From Alitta virens (Eukaryota > Annelida > Polychaeta > Phyllodocida > Nereididae), in the NCBI GenBank assembly GCA_932294295.1, contig OW028584.1:26187970-26251969 (forward strand): a DNA stretch of 64,000 bases, read 5' to 3'. Shown here one piece after another: positions 44,442 to 56,000 of this stretch (positions within the stretch are counted from its first letter, which is position 1; every line of letters starts with the position of its first letter). The notes below the pieces were generated by a model, which did not search any database, had not been told where the DNA came from, and saw nothing but the letters and a program-made list of their open reading frames with translations. Position numbers and translations under genes: made by a program.

Positions 44442-45479
44442 TTATTGCACATCACTTTAAGTTGTCGTGGAGAATTTCACTGTCACTGAAAATATTTATC
44501 TACACTGCTGAAAGTTTAATAACACTTGAACTCCTTAATATTTTTAAATTCCAAGAGATTTTTGTTGTTGTTAATGGGCGACAAATTGACAGAGTTATTT
44601 CAAACTTCATTTAATGTTCTCGTTACCAGTATAGTGCCTTGCAAAGGTGACTTTACAGTAATGTGCCTGCCATTTAAGCTTGGTAATAACTAAGCAATTT
44701 TATATATAATATATATGCCAAAGCAATCAAAATATTAAGTGCACTAACAGCACTGTGTTATCAATAGGTAATACTGCTGATTTTGTTTTTGTAATATCAT
44801 AAAATGTACTAAGATTTTCAAATCCCTGTGATCATGCTTTATGAATTTAACAGAAAATGTTTTTGAATGTAAAACAATTCATGAAAAGTTATTCATTAAT
44901 GACTGATGAAAATTAATTTTGAATATTTGTGAAACACTCCTGTGTGAAGGGGTGCTTACACTTTGTTAGATTTTTTTCTTTCGTTCAAAATGTTTTACAA
45001 TTTTGTAAAATTAAAACATATTAAATAATAATACCAAATTGAATTTCCAGGATATTCTATCCTTCAGCTGAAATATTTCAGATATTGCAAATATTTCCGC
45101 TTATGCCAATTTATGTCATGTCTTTAAATAATTATTATGAAAGCATCCTTTCAAAAAATTTCATAAAAATTGATAAATAATATTATTCTGGTGGGAGCAG
45201 GAGGTAGAGCCCTGGGTTCCCTGCTAAGTTAATTCAAGAAGTTAAAATGGCATGGGATATAATCCCTTTGCAATAATATATAAAACATGTATTTCTCCTA
45301 TCTTAGATAAAAAAAATTGATCAAATCCAACATCTTGCCATATAAGATCATTTCTCTCAGTTCCATAGATTTCCACTAATTACTGGTATTATATATGTTC
45401 AAGGGGACATTGGATGGACAATTAGTCAAATAAGAAGGCAATTATGTATGATCAAATATTGGAACCATGTTTTAGTTTA

Positions 45480-45960
45480 AATGATGACAGGATTACTAAG
45501 AACGTTTTTTGTTGGGACAGGGAGCAGACCCCTGAGGGTTGGGCATCAGAGGTTAAGCAATTGTTGGGACTGTAAGACAGGGAAAATGCATATGTCAATC
45601 AATTATATATTCAACAGAAACTGCCTGGGCCTCTGTGTATGAAAAAGAAAGTCAAACTTGAAAAACTGTCATTGAAAGTCTTCCCATATAGTCACAAAGG
45701 AAAGATCGATTGTTTTTGTCTCAGCTAAGATCCTAGAAGTATTCTTCCTCTAGAAATAGAAACTGGTAGATGGAAAGGAAATTCAAAATAGGTTATGTAA
45801 GCTTTATACTACCAATCTGTTGAAAATGAATATAATTTTGTATTTAGATGTCAGACTTTTGAATCCATAAGTAATGATTTTCTGACTGATACAAATGGTT
45901 CCTCACTAAGTTATGCAGAACGATGGAATGTGTCACGTCATCTGTAAATATTCATGGAAC
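45480..45960 (+). pseudogene. Decayed non-LTR retrotransposon, ORF2 C-terminal region
   Basis: Broken plus-strand frames read DDRITKNVFCWDRE and then GWASEVKQLLG (45484-45577), and after stops ILPLEIETGRWKG and SVENEYNFVFRCQTFES (about 45735-45870). The order WDxE...W, LPLxIETGRW, then (E)DExHFxxxCP is characteristic of the C-terminal part of LINE ORF2 proteins. Stops interrupt it, so it is not functional. Confidence 0.7.
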
Positions 45961-46885
45961 CACTAGCTCTATCGCTTATTTGTCAATTGTAAAAAACTAA
46001 TCATCATATTAACTTATTTTATCCATCCTAATGACTATTTCCCACTTTTTTAAAGTATCATTCACATTTTCTTTATCTTTTTTTTGCCACTTGTTTATGT
46101 TCAAAAATTGCTTTATCGTTTAATTGTCAATTGTATGTTAAAAGGAAATCATTGCAGTATTTATAGTTGGACTTAATTGGACTTATATATTGTTAGGCAT
46201 TAAAAAGGGAGATGTTACTTCCTTTTTCCAATCCTACTATTTTCTTCTTTTTTGTTTAATCATTCCCTTTTTATTTTTTTGCCACTCTTTTGATTTCAAA
46301 AATGTGAGTGAGTTGTCAGTCCATGTAAGCTAGATGTACCCAGAGTTACTCAGGTACTTAATAAATAAATATTTGTTATTTGATCTGTATGTACATAAGT
46401 CACTATAAAAACCAACAGCATAAAGTAAAACCTTTATTATTTGTACCAATTGCATTCCGTTGAGGCGATAATATTTTGTAGCTTCGATATATATATTATG
46501 TACAATTGATTTAAATTTTTATTTATGGTATTAATTTTGCTTCATGCAGGAACATGTTGATGTTAACATTGTCTTACCTTCCATGATATTGGTCAATACT
46601 TTAAGAACAGTAATTTGGTTCTCAATTGCCATCGCAAACTTATAGTAGTGGGCCCAACAAGCAGTGTGAAGTCTACTCTCAGACTGGTCTGATACAATTT
46701 TAGAAAGATCTATTTCAATATTTTGTGACCCATTTTGCTACCATTTTTGTGCAAAGAATATTTTGGACAGATACTTGAAATTGATGAACAGCTGTACTGT
46801 TTGTGTTAAATGTTATTACAGCTTATTATATAATATATCACTATGTCTTTTGTTGTGTTTTATGTATATAAATATAATAGTCGTA

Positions 46886-47500
46886 GAAAGCAGCTGGATG
46901 GCCTAATATTAATGGTTAAGGCATCTGCCAATGCTACATTGGCCAGCTCGATCTGCTGAAGGTGTTCCAAGTGTAAAGTTCTCAGGCCACCAGCTTTGTG
47001 ATTGGAAGTTCGAATTACTCCCCAAATGAGGGGAGGAGCCAATGTTGGCAATATTTTGTTACCCAACCCAGAATTAGAATGGAGCAAAGCAATATTGTCT
47101 CTCTTGTTTCATTGATTAGTGTTGGAGGAATGATGAGACTTTGATCTTAAATTGGAAAGCCTGCTCCAGAACCTAACACTCCTGAGGACTTGGAGTCTAG
47201 TTTGGTTTAGACTGGCCATAAAGCTTGGGACAGCCTAGAAAGAACATGAATGAGCCCCAGGACTTTATACTAGGTTCATTTCCCGGCCTGGGCACTATTC
47301 ATGAGCTATATCCTAGCTGGATGTTGATCGTATGAGACATTACTTCGGTGGTGCCTTGTTCTCGGTGTCTATGCTGAGGCAAGTAAAAGATCCCATCCAT
47401 AGGGTAGATGTGTAACATGGTGTGGATTCCAAGCCTCGTCATCTCATCATTACGTATGCTCTGCTGGTCATATGAGATATCTATAAGCTTTGGACCCAGT
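46886..47500 (+). mobile_element. SINE family 2 copies, composite
   Basis: 46886-47010 has an A-box-like GATGGCCTAATATTAATGGT and a B-box-like GAAGTTCGAATTAC. 47255-47465 has GGTTCATTTCCCGGCCTGGG, then CTATGCTGAGGCAAGTAAAA, GATCCCATCCATAGGGTAGA and TGTGTAACATGGTGTGGA, matching the family 2 body. These are two adjacent or nested copies. Confidence 0.65.
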
Positions 47501-48169
47501 AGCATTGAAATGTTCATTGAAATTGGCAGCACTATGAAAATACATAGGTTCCATTTGATAAATATATCAAAGCTAGTTGAGTACAAATGTATGTAATATG
47601 CTACATCACAATTAGAGGGTGGGCGATAAATGGTGTTGTTTGGGTTGGTTTGTTGTGATTTTGTAGTTCTGTTTGTATTTACATGGGGGCGCTAGGGGTT
47701 TGACTAATGCTGCCCCCTTGGTGTATCTACTGGCAGACAAATAAAAGATACAATTCTAGCAAAGAAGAATTGTGATTTATTAAGAAAGAGTAGTACGGTC
47801 ACCAACTATTTTTTCTCAGGAGCAAATGATTAGATGACATCTGATTTCTCTCATCATTCAAAAATAAATTTCATGGGTATGCTATGACTATCAATATATT
47901 TACAATTAGCAATGCCATTGAATAGCAGCATAAGACATGTAAAGTCTGAATAATTTTTCATGTGTTTACTTAAAATTATATATGTCTACATGTAATATGT
48001 AAATGCTTGATCAATATAAATATAAAAAAAATTCTGTGAATGCCGAAGGATTATATGCTGAGACAAAAACTAACAATAGTCAATTAAATTCATAATTATA
48101 TTGTGCAGGTAAAATAAATAATATGTAATCGTCCAGAGACAGAAAGAGCACTAAGCTTGGTTTATACTA

Positions 48170-48400
48170 GGTTGGACCCTCCTCCGCACGAGTGCAAAGG
48201 AGTCGCCATTATCACGTGACTTTGTGTCAGGATCCTTCTTGCTGATTGGCTGATTCTTTTCTGGTGTTTGATTGGCTTATTCTTTGGGGGTGTGTCCAAA
48301 CCAACATACCAGAGAGCACGACGCAATGACCAATCATAGCATGGCCTAGACTCAGCCATTTATAACCCATGTGAGAATTGCTAGCGACCAGTCTCGCTAC
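48170..48400 (+). promoter_or_regulatory. Promoter-like block (CCAAT boxes, E-box, TATA)
   Basis: It contains CACGTG (48213-48218), two GATTGGCTGATTCTTT-type words (48243-48285) carrying inverted CCAAT, a direct CCAAT at about 48330, and TTTATAACC near 48358. It is bounded by TTTATACTAGG-like words. No convincing gene follows. It may be a repeat rather than a promoter. Confidence 0.3.
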
Positions 48401-49867
48401 AACATAGGAGACGTCGGTACCAGTACTAGGTTTATACTTGCTTGCTTACTGGGAAAACACTTTGTACAATTTCCGCTGGGGGTGCTCGTGGTTATATCCT
48501 ATATGGAAAGTGGCGCCCCCTTTTTGCATTTACATGTCGGTACCGTTTAACGGTTTTGAGTTATTGAAAGTTATAGCGCTAAATTGGCAAGTACAACTAT
48601 TTGAATGCATGAACTTATATTTATTAACTGAGTTCATTGCCACAAATTGCATTTCAGCATCACGTGAGCCAAAAAGAATTTGTGAGGCTCTGAGATTTCT
48701 CATAGCCTAACCATAAACACACACAAAAAATTTATAGAAGCAACATTGCCTCTCAGTGGTCGGTTGTTGGCAAAGTTGGTCCAATGTTGGCCGCTGACAC
48801 TTTTCGGTCCAAAGTTGGCCCAAAGTGGCATGTACATACACTTCCTTGCATACAATCAAAACTATATACAATTCTTTAATAAATTCCCATCTGCATATGG
48901 TCTAGTATGGCTATTGAACAAATAGACTATTGAAGTGACAAAAGAAAGCCCTCAGATTACCAACTCTGGATATGATGGCCACTTTTCAAAAGACATCAAA
49001 AACAGATACATGTACCATCAAACTTTTAATGTTTCATTACAGGTGAACTAAAAACCTCTTCCCAGATTATTTAATCTCCACATTCAAAATTATGCATCAG
49101 CAAGAAACCCACGGAAAAAATAGATACACATAGTAACATTGGCTTTAAATTCTATACGAAAAATTGGCTTCGAAATATATAAACAAATGAATGTAAAAGA
49201 GAAAATTGATATATATATATCAGCAGTAAATATTCTTATAAAGCACACTGTAAATCTACTTCACACTACATATTTCGACATACAATGTAGTCTACATAAG
49301 GGATATGACAGATGTCGGTTACATGACATGTTGAATTGGCGATACCTAGCAGGCCAAATGCCAAAAATACATGTGGACTTCAATCCTAACCATCTCATAA
49401 TTACATCTACCTCTGGCTGCTGGTAAAATAACCTGCCAAGCTTCAGATCATTGCACTGAAACAATATGAAGAACTTCCCAGCCTAAAATAAGGGTATTCA
49501 AATTTCAAAGACATTTTGCATTTTTGTTTTACTATCAGGTCATGTCTCACTCTACCTCTTAGCTTGTCTCACAGTTCCCCACCAGTGGGATAATGAGACT
49601 CGCACTGAAATTGTGTTTCATATTTGTTATGATTGAAAACGAAAAAAAGTGTCTCATTGTTCCCCACTCTCCCCTGTAATACAGAAGAAAATCTTCACCA
49701 TATTGAATTTCGATTACCACATGGCTATAACCCAGAATCAACAACTAGTAGATGTCGTTATAAGTATGGAATTATATCTTGCAAGTTCATGATGTTTACA
49801 AATCAAACTTTTTACGTCTCTGGCAATATCATAACACTGACAGGCATCTATGAAATGGTTATTTTAG

Positions 49868-49873
49868 TTTATT
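49868..49873 (-). promoter_or_regulatory. BBOX1: AATAAA polyadenylation signal of BBOX1
   Basis: AATAAA on the minus strand about 60 bases after the stop codon. Confidence 0.55.
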
Positions 49874-49931
49874 TATAGTGGTGAAGCTGGATGTGGCAAA
49901 TTTTGGTGATGCCACCTGTATATAAAGATAG

Positions 49932-50086
49932 TTAAAGATTGAGTTCTTGCTGTAAGACCCTTCGTCTTGAATGCAATTCATCCCAGTCCAGATAACCCCC
50001 TTCGTAATGTCTTTCTCCCCCTCCTATAACCTTGAAGCCCTCTCTACCGTGCATGACTCTGTAGTTATGGAAACAGGCAACCTCTC
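49932..50086 (-). CDS. BBOX1: BBOX1 exon 8, terminal
   Basis: Acceptor TTTTATTGCAG ends at 50087. Encodes GEVACFHNYRVMHGREGFK, with the distal iron ligand H417, then the GBBH-type C-terminus ending LQQELNL and TAA. Confidence 0.93.
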
Positions 50087-53000
50087 CTGCAATAAAAAAT
50101 ATTATATAATAATTATTCATATTTATGATATATTTGATTATATCGGACAAATGGTTAAAGGGTCTCACAATTGTTCTATGCATGATATGATTCTGTAGCA
50201 AACATTTTTTATGAGATTTTATATTTATTGAATAAGGTAGTTATCATCTTCTATGCCTGAAAAGCAAAATGAGTAATAAGAGGAGAGGAAAGACATATGT
50301 CTTGCTGGATTTAGGGCTGCTCAGTGAAAAGACTGTATTTAAAATGCTGAATCATCGCCTTGGAAAAGAACCTCCAGAAGATGTCATCTGAATCAAGGAC
50401 TTACTGAAGGATTGCTTTAACCAATGGGAGTCCTGGATTCACATAACATCATCTGGAGTTTCGATTCCAAGTTTAAGAAGTCTGCCCTAAATATTTTGAA
50501 AATATCTCATTTAAGTAACACTTTTCACCCCTTACCATCCTTCAGTTTAAGTTGGATGAGATTTTCCGGCTGGTACGATATGTCATCATAAAACTTCATC
50601 GCTTTGAAAAGAGCCGTTAGTTCCTTCGCCGGGAGATGAGAAAAGTAATCCCTCACCTAACAGAATGAAAATTATGTTAATACAGGATCATGTAGAAATA
50701 TTAGTGTACCCTTAGCATTACCACCAAAATGTGGACTAATTTCACATCCTCAATTTATTTCATTAGCCATGTTTCATTAGTCACTTCATTTTTCATATTG
50801 TAGCATGAACTAGCTTCAGGCAAAGTTAATGTCATCTAGCCCTAAACTAAAGTTTCATCCATTTTGACAAAAAATTATAAATATTTTAGAGTTTGAAAAT
50901 ATTTAATTTGGATAATTGCGGGCTCCGATAGTAAATCATATTTAAAAAGTTTGTAAATCCTTACATTAAACGTTTTATCTTATCATTAGCAATTTTTTAT
51001 TCAAATATTTTGTTTTTTCCAAACATTAATAGGAAAAAAGCCAAGGATGACAATTAAAAGTATATATATATTTCAATTCAAAAGATGCTTGCCTGGTTGT
51101 TGTAATTAATTTGAGTCATATTTCCTGTTGTATCAAACCTGAAATTGAAATTTAATAATTGAAACTAAAATTTTATCGAAAATCAGTAGAACAAACTAAA
51201 AGTGATGTGCCTGAAGAAATCTGAAATTGAACCAAACCTTAATTTTTAATCAATGTTATAATAGAAATTAATGTTGTTATTTTAGTGGGTGAAAATGTTT
51301 ATTCTTAAAGAGATAGGCCCGAATGATAACTTCAAAATTTTGCATAAAATCAACTGTTGCCTATAATTAATATAGGCCTACTTTTTCAATATTCACTTCA
51401 AATTGTTTATGATTATTATGGATATTAAGCAATCTTACTGAATAACTGGTCTCCTTGCAAACTTATGGAACTTGTAATAATCAGTTCCTATGTCATAAAA
51501 ATCAACCAAAGAAGTGCATAATATTTTGTAATAATCTGGTCGAAGTTTTTTAACAACTTCAGCGACATGGAAACCATCCGCAAATTGGTTTTCTCCTCCT
51601 TTTGTTGGAACTTGTTTGATGCAATGAAGCATCTGGACCTGAAATTAAGAACATTTACATAATATAATATAATATATTAATTCTAGACGATATTGCATTT
51701 GAACAACCAATGGCTTAAATTGTAAATATTACATTATATTTTATTGTATAGGGGCTTTTAGGACCAGCTGCTGGAGGCAGACGTAATGAAGATGATAAAG
51801 CTTGGAGTCCACATCATGTCACACATATATCCCACAGATGGGGTATTTTACATGCATATCAGAATGGACACCGAGTATGAGGTACTGTCAATTTACAATT
51901 TATTTTGGATTATGCCATGAAGAAGAATAAGAAGAAGAACAAGAACAAGAAGAAGAATTAGAAGAAGAACAAGAAGCAGAAGAAGAAGAAGCAGAAGAAG
52001 AAATGGAAGTAGCAGAAGTAGTACAGTGGAAGAAATAGAAGTAGAAGAAGTAGAAAAAGGTAGAAGAAGAAGAATGAAGAAGTACAGTAGTAGTAGAAGT
52101 AGAAGATGTAGTAGAAGTAGAAGAAGTAGAAGAAGAACAAGATGCAGAAGAAGAAGAAGCAGAATAATAATAATTAGAAGAAGAATAAATAACATTCAAC
52201 TGAGATGTGCCAGAAATCAATCACAAGCCCTTCGACAGAAATGGCCAATGTTTTTGTCAAAAAAGCCATGGGGCCAATCTTACAGATACATTCAATTCGT
52301 TCTAAAAACATTTCTTACCCCGGGGGTGTAGTAGTAATAGGGCAAATCACAATGGAGTCCAAGGGCAGCGGATGTGTATGCAGCATTGCTGGGGTCTATT
52401 TTCGCCTTCACCGAGAACGATTTTCTGAGATATGTGTAAAGAGAAAAAAAAGGATTTAGACATAGAAAATAAAACCGCTGTAACTGTAAATGGGTAGATC
52501 TACATCTGCTCTCTTTGATATTAACTTCTGTTGAGCCTTAATTGACTTCCCGCATCTGCACTACACCCTGGGGCCTAGTGCAGTTATAATGAAGCCAAAG
52601 TGTGACATGTCCCAAGCGTTAGATTTTGTGGCTTTTGTGTAAGTTAATTCTTCATAAAAATACAAAAACTTATTGATAACTGAAATTTTGCTATTTTATT
52701 AATTATGTTTGCTGCAAGATGACGCTCACGAATCTACTGTTTTCTTGCAAATGTTAACACATTTCAACAATATCTTGTAATGTCCCCCCCCCCTTTAGAG
52801 ACTCAAATACATTAAATTATTGTTCTATTTAGGCCTGTAACATTTTTATGCTAGTGACTTGTCATTTAATTTCATTATTTTGAGAAAGGACTGTTTATGA
52901 GCATTGAAGATTGTGCATAACGCCAAATAAGGAACTTTGACAATATAGTCTGAAATAATATTGAGGACTGTCATGATTTTATAATCTTTTTTCTAACAGA

Positions 53001-56000
53001 TCTGAGTAATGAAAGGTTCAGCGTTTTGCTAAATATGACGTAAAATAAATAGTTCTACAATGTTGTTATATTCTGAATATTGTCAAAATATTGTCATTTT
53101 ATTAGGAACATCATTTGAGGTAAAGTTGCAAGATCCTGCGATAATAATTACTTCTCCATTGTTCTTACACTCTGTGACCTCACTATGGCCATTTTCTACT
53201 GATGACGTCACAGTGCGAAGAGAGGTCAGTGAGGCAAAAATACCAACATGGCTGCTGTGTGAAAAGGGTGCCATTTTTAGGGTTGCCAGTCTAAACCTGT
53301 GACAATAGTTTTGGTATGATAGCCACAATCAGCGCAAATCTTAAGCAATTTAAAGATATTGCTCATATTAATATCTTATGCTTTAGTTGGTGTGTTTATC
53401 AAATGTATGCTATCAAATATAAATTATTGACGTATATACTCTCATTCTGATTTGCAAGGTCCTTATTCAATTAATTTATTATTTCTAACATGTATCAGTA
53501 GTATAAGTATTCAATGTATAAACCAGCTCAAACTGGAATAAACCAGTTTATCAATTTTTTTACAATATTATTTCTGTTGGGCCTACTTATCAAGGATCTG
53601 ACTTCGTCCGTATCCATAATTAAGAGGCTGAGAAAATCTAATTTGTCTACATCGTTTTTTTTGTGGAATTTTTAGTGCTGTTGATTTTGAACACTGTGTT
53701 ATTTGAATGAATTTAATTTCTTAATGAACAAACAGAGAGATAGAGGATAAAATCGTTGTCACATATTTTGGAGCCTTCGGCTTAGTGAAATATGACAACT
53801 GAGTGGAATTAATTCCTTATTCCCAAAATAAACATGTGATAATTTATAATATTCTCTTGTAGTGTACCCATCAATGATTTATAGATACAGTATGATCTAC
53901 TGTTCGAATGTTCCTTGGTAATTGACACAGCAGTGGTCGTTGCAATTTTAATTAATCAAAAAGCACCTTTTATTCGGAATCAATAAAGTGGTCTTAACCT
54001 AATTTTTCAATTTAAAAATAAACTAGGCAAAGTCTATTCAAGTATTGAATATCAGAGTAATGGTGGGGTTGTACTAGAAGTTATGACACTTTGACGGTTT
54101 AAAATGGGATATGAAATTTTCAACACAGGTACAGTGTTGAACATGGACAGGTCTACTATTATTAGACCTGACTTGTTGTGTACACTGTTGTCATCATGCT
54201 GCTGGCTTGGTTGATTAGGCTTAGGGGGTAAAGCAGCTTGGTGGTCTAGTGGAAAGACGCTCACCCGCTCCTTTGAAGGACCCGGGTTCGATGCCGGGCC
54301 CGGACACCCTTCATGAGCAACATCCCAGCTATGTTGTACGGATGAGACTTGAAATTGGCGGTCCCTTGTACCATGGAGTCACTCTCTCTAGTGACTCCAT
54401 GCTAGTACTCAGTGTCTATGCTGAGGCAAGTAAAAGATCCCACTCTTGGGATAAATGTGTAACATGGGTGGACTCTTCCTCTCTCTCACCTCATCAATCA
54501 ACCCTCAATAGCGGCAAGAACATGACTTAGAGGGCTGCACTTTCCATATCTAAAGCAAAAATCCAATGCAAGTACTTTTTAAAAAAAACCACAAGGACTC
54601 ATTGATGATGATGAGGGAGTGCACCAAACGATTAGACACATACCCCCCAAGTGGGGTCTTTTGCTTGCCTCTTCAAATAATAAGAATAAAATTCAAACTT
54701 GCTAGTACCCCAAGTCCATCCAAAGTGATGGCAAAAGCTATTATAAGTTTGTCTCGTTGAATTACGATGTGAACATACACATCACACAGAATACAATCTA
54801 TCATTTGTGGAATATAAACAAAATGTAATTATTAATGCTTGTTCAATTTACTTTCCATATTTAGTTTTCCTGCATATTTCGAAGTAAACGTTTAGTTTTC
54901 TGGCCCTCTTTTCATTTTTTCCCCTCTCTTTGTTATTTTTTTCCTTTCTTCGTTTTGTTCAATGATTTACGAACCACTAGGCCACCAAGGTGTCTGTTGA
55001 AATATTTCTGATTATAAATTATACTTTTAAGATGTTTACAGGGATATATGACACTAGAGAGCATGCTCAGTCATCAAATGCATCTTTTACTGCGCTTCGC
55101 AAATCGTTAAATTTATTACTCCTTAAGTATGAGAAGATGATGGGCCTTATTAAAAGCATTCATCGGCGAATTACTTTCTCATACATGTATTAACTAAATA
55201 TTAGTGTTCATGCTTTTAAGATGTTCATTTTTTACGATAATGGGATTTCCGATTTAATGAGAGGAATTTTTTTTAATTAAAAAGGCTTACAAGGCATTCA
55301 AGCATACAAGAAAATTCCATTAACTTTGATTAAATAATTCGTGATAACTGAATTGTGTGGAAACATTCTACACAGTTATATCAAATATATCAAATATGGA
55401 AAATAGCTACTTTAATTAAAAAGCAGTTTTAGTGGTACCTTACATTTAAGACATAATATAAAAAGTATTAAAACTACTTCGATATTAAGGACACATTTTT
55501 TAATCACCAATAATGGGGTTCCAGTGTTCATGTTAAAATAAGTGATCTTAACCGATCAGAGTTATAATTATACAATTTATAAACTTATATAGCATGTGAA
55601 GAATTTTAATTTTTTTATTAATGAATAAGGTTTCTTAAGTTCAACAGACTGAGTCATCATGACAGCCTTAATTAAATGAATGTGCAGCTTGGCAAAGTTA
55701 TGTGATCAATATTTTGCTCATTGAATTAGAGATCCCTTTAATTTTTCATAATAAGTCGAAATTTGTAAGCAATTTATGATTTGATTAAGGTACTATGAGA
55801 GTTTACTTATTAGAGTTTGGCTCCTCTAGGGATTACAGTGTGATTGTCGTAATACCACTGTAATTCGAAAGATCTTGGGATACTAGCAATTTAATTGTTA
55901 TTCTTTTAAATGAGACATCATCAAAAATGATATAACTTTGTGTAATCACGCACAGTAGGATCTGAAAGTGATTAATAAGTGCAATGTGGTATGAGGAAAG

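Larger units (their letters stand above)
44442..49931. other. Region between the plus-strand IAP gene and the 3' end of BBOX1
   Basis: The IAP 3' UTR is presumably first, but no clear AATAAA is nearby. It then holds a LINE 3' remnant (about 45480-45960), SINE-like material (about 46886-47480), a CCAAT/TATA-containing block (about 48170-48400) and AT-rich DNA. No further gene is supported. Confidence 0.5.

Noticed and set aside
47299..47596. 95-codon (minus) and 62-codon (plus) overlapping frames
   Set aside because: They lie on a SINE family 2 copy, whose body gives similar frames at other copies.
48438..48710. 90-codon frame after the promoter-like block
   Set aside because: No domain recognised, and the frame has low-complexity, intergenic-like composition.
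49139..49464. 95-codon plus and 67-codon minus frames near the BBOX1 3' end
   Set aside because: Overlapping opposite-strand frames in AT-rich DNA without splice or domain support. Part may be a diverged SINE tail.
51893..52331. Poly-Leu, poly-Ser and poly-Arg frames of 60-106 codons
   Set aside because: They are translations of the GAA/TTC tract in all frames.
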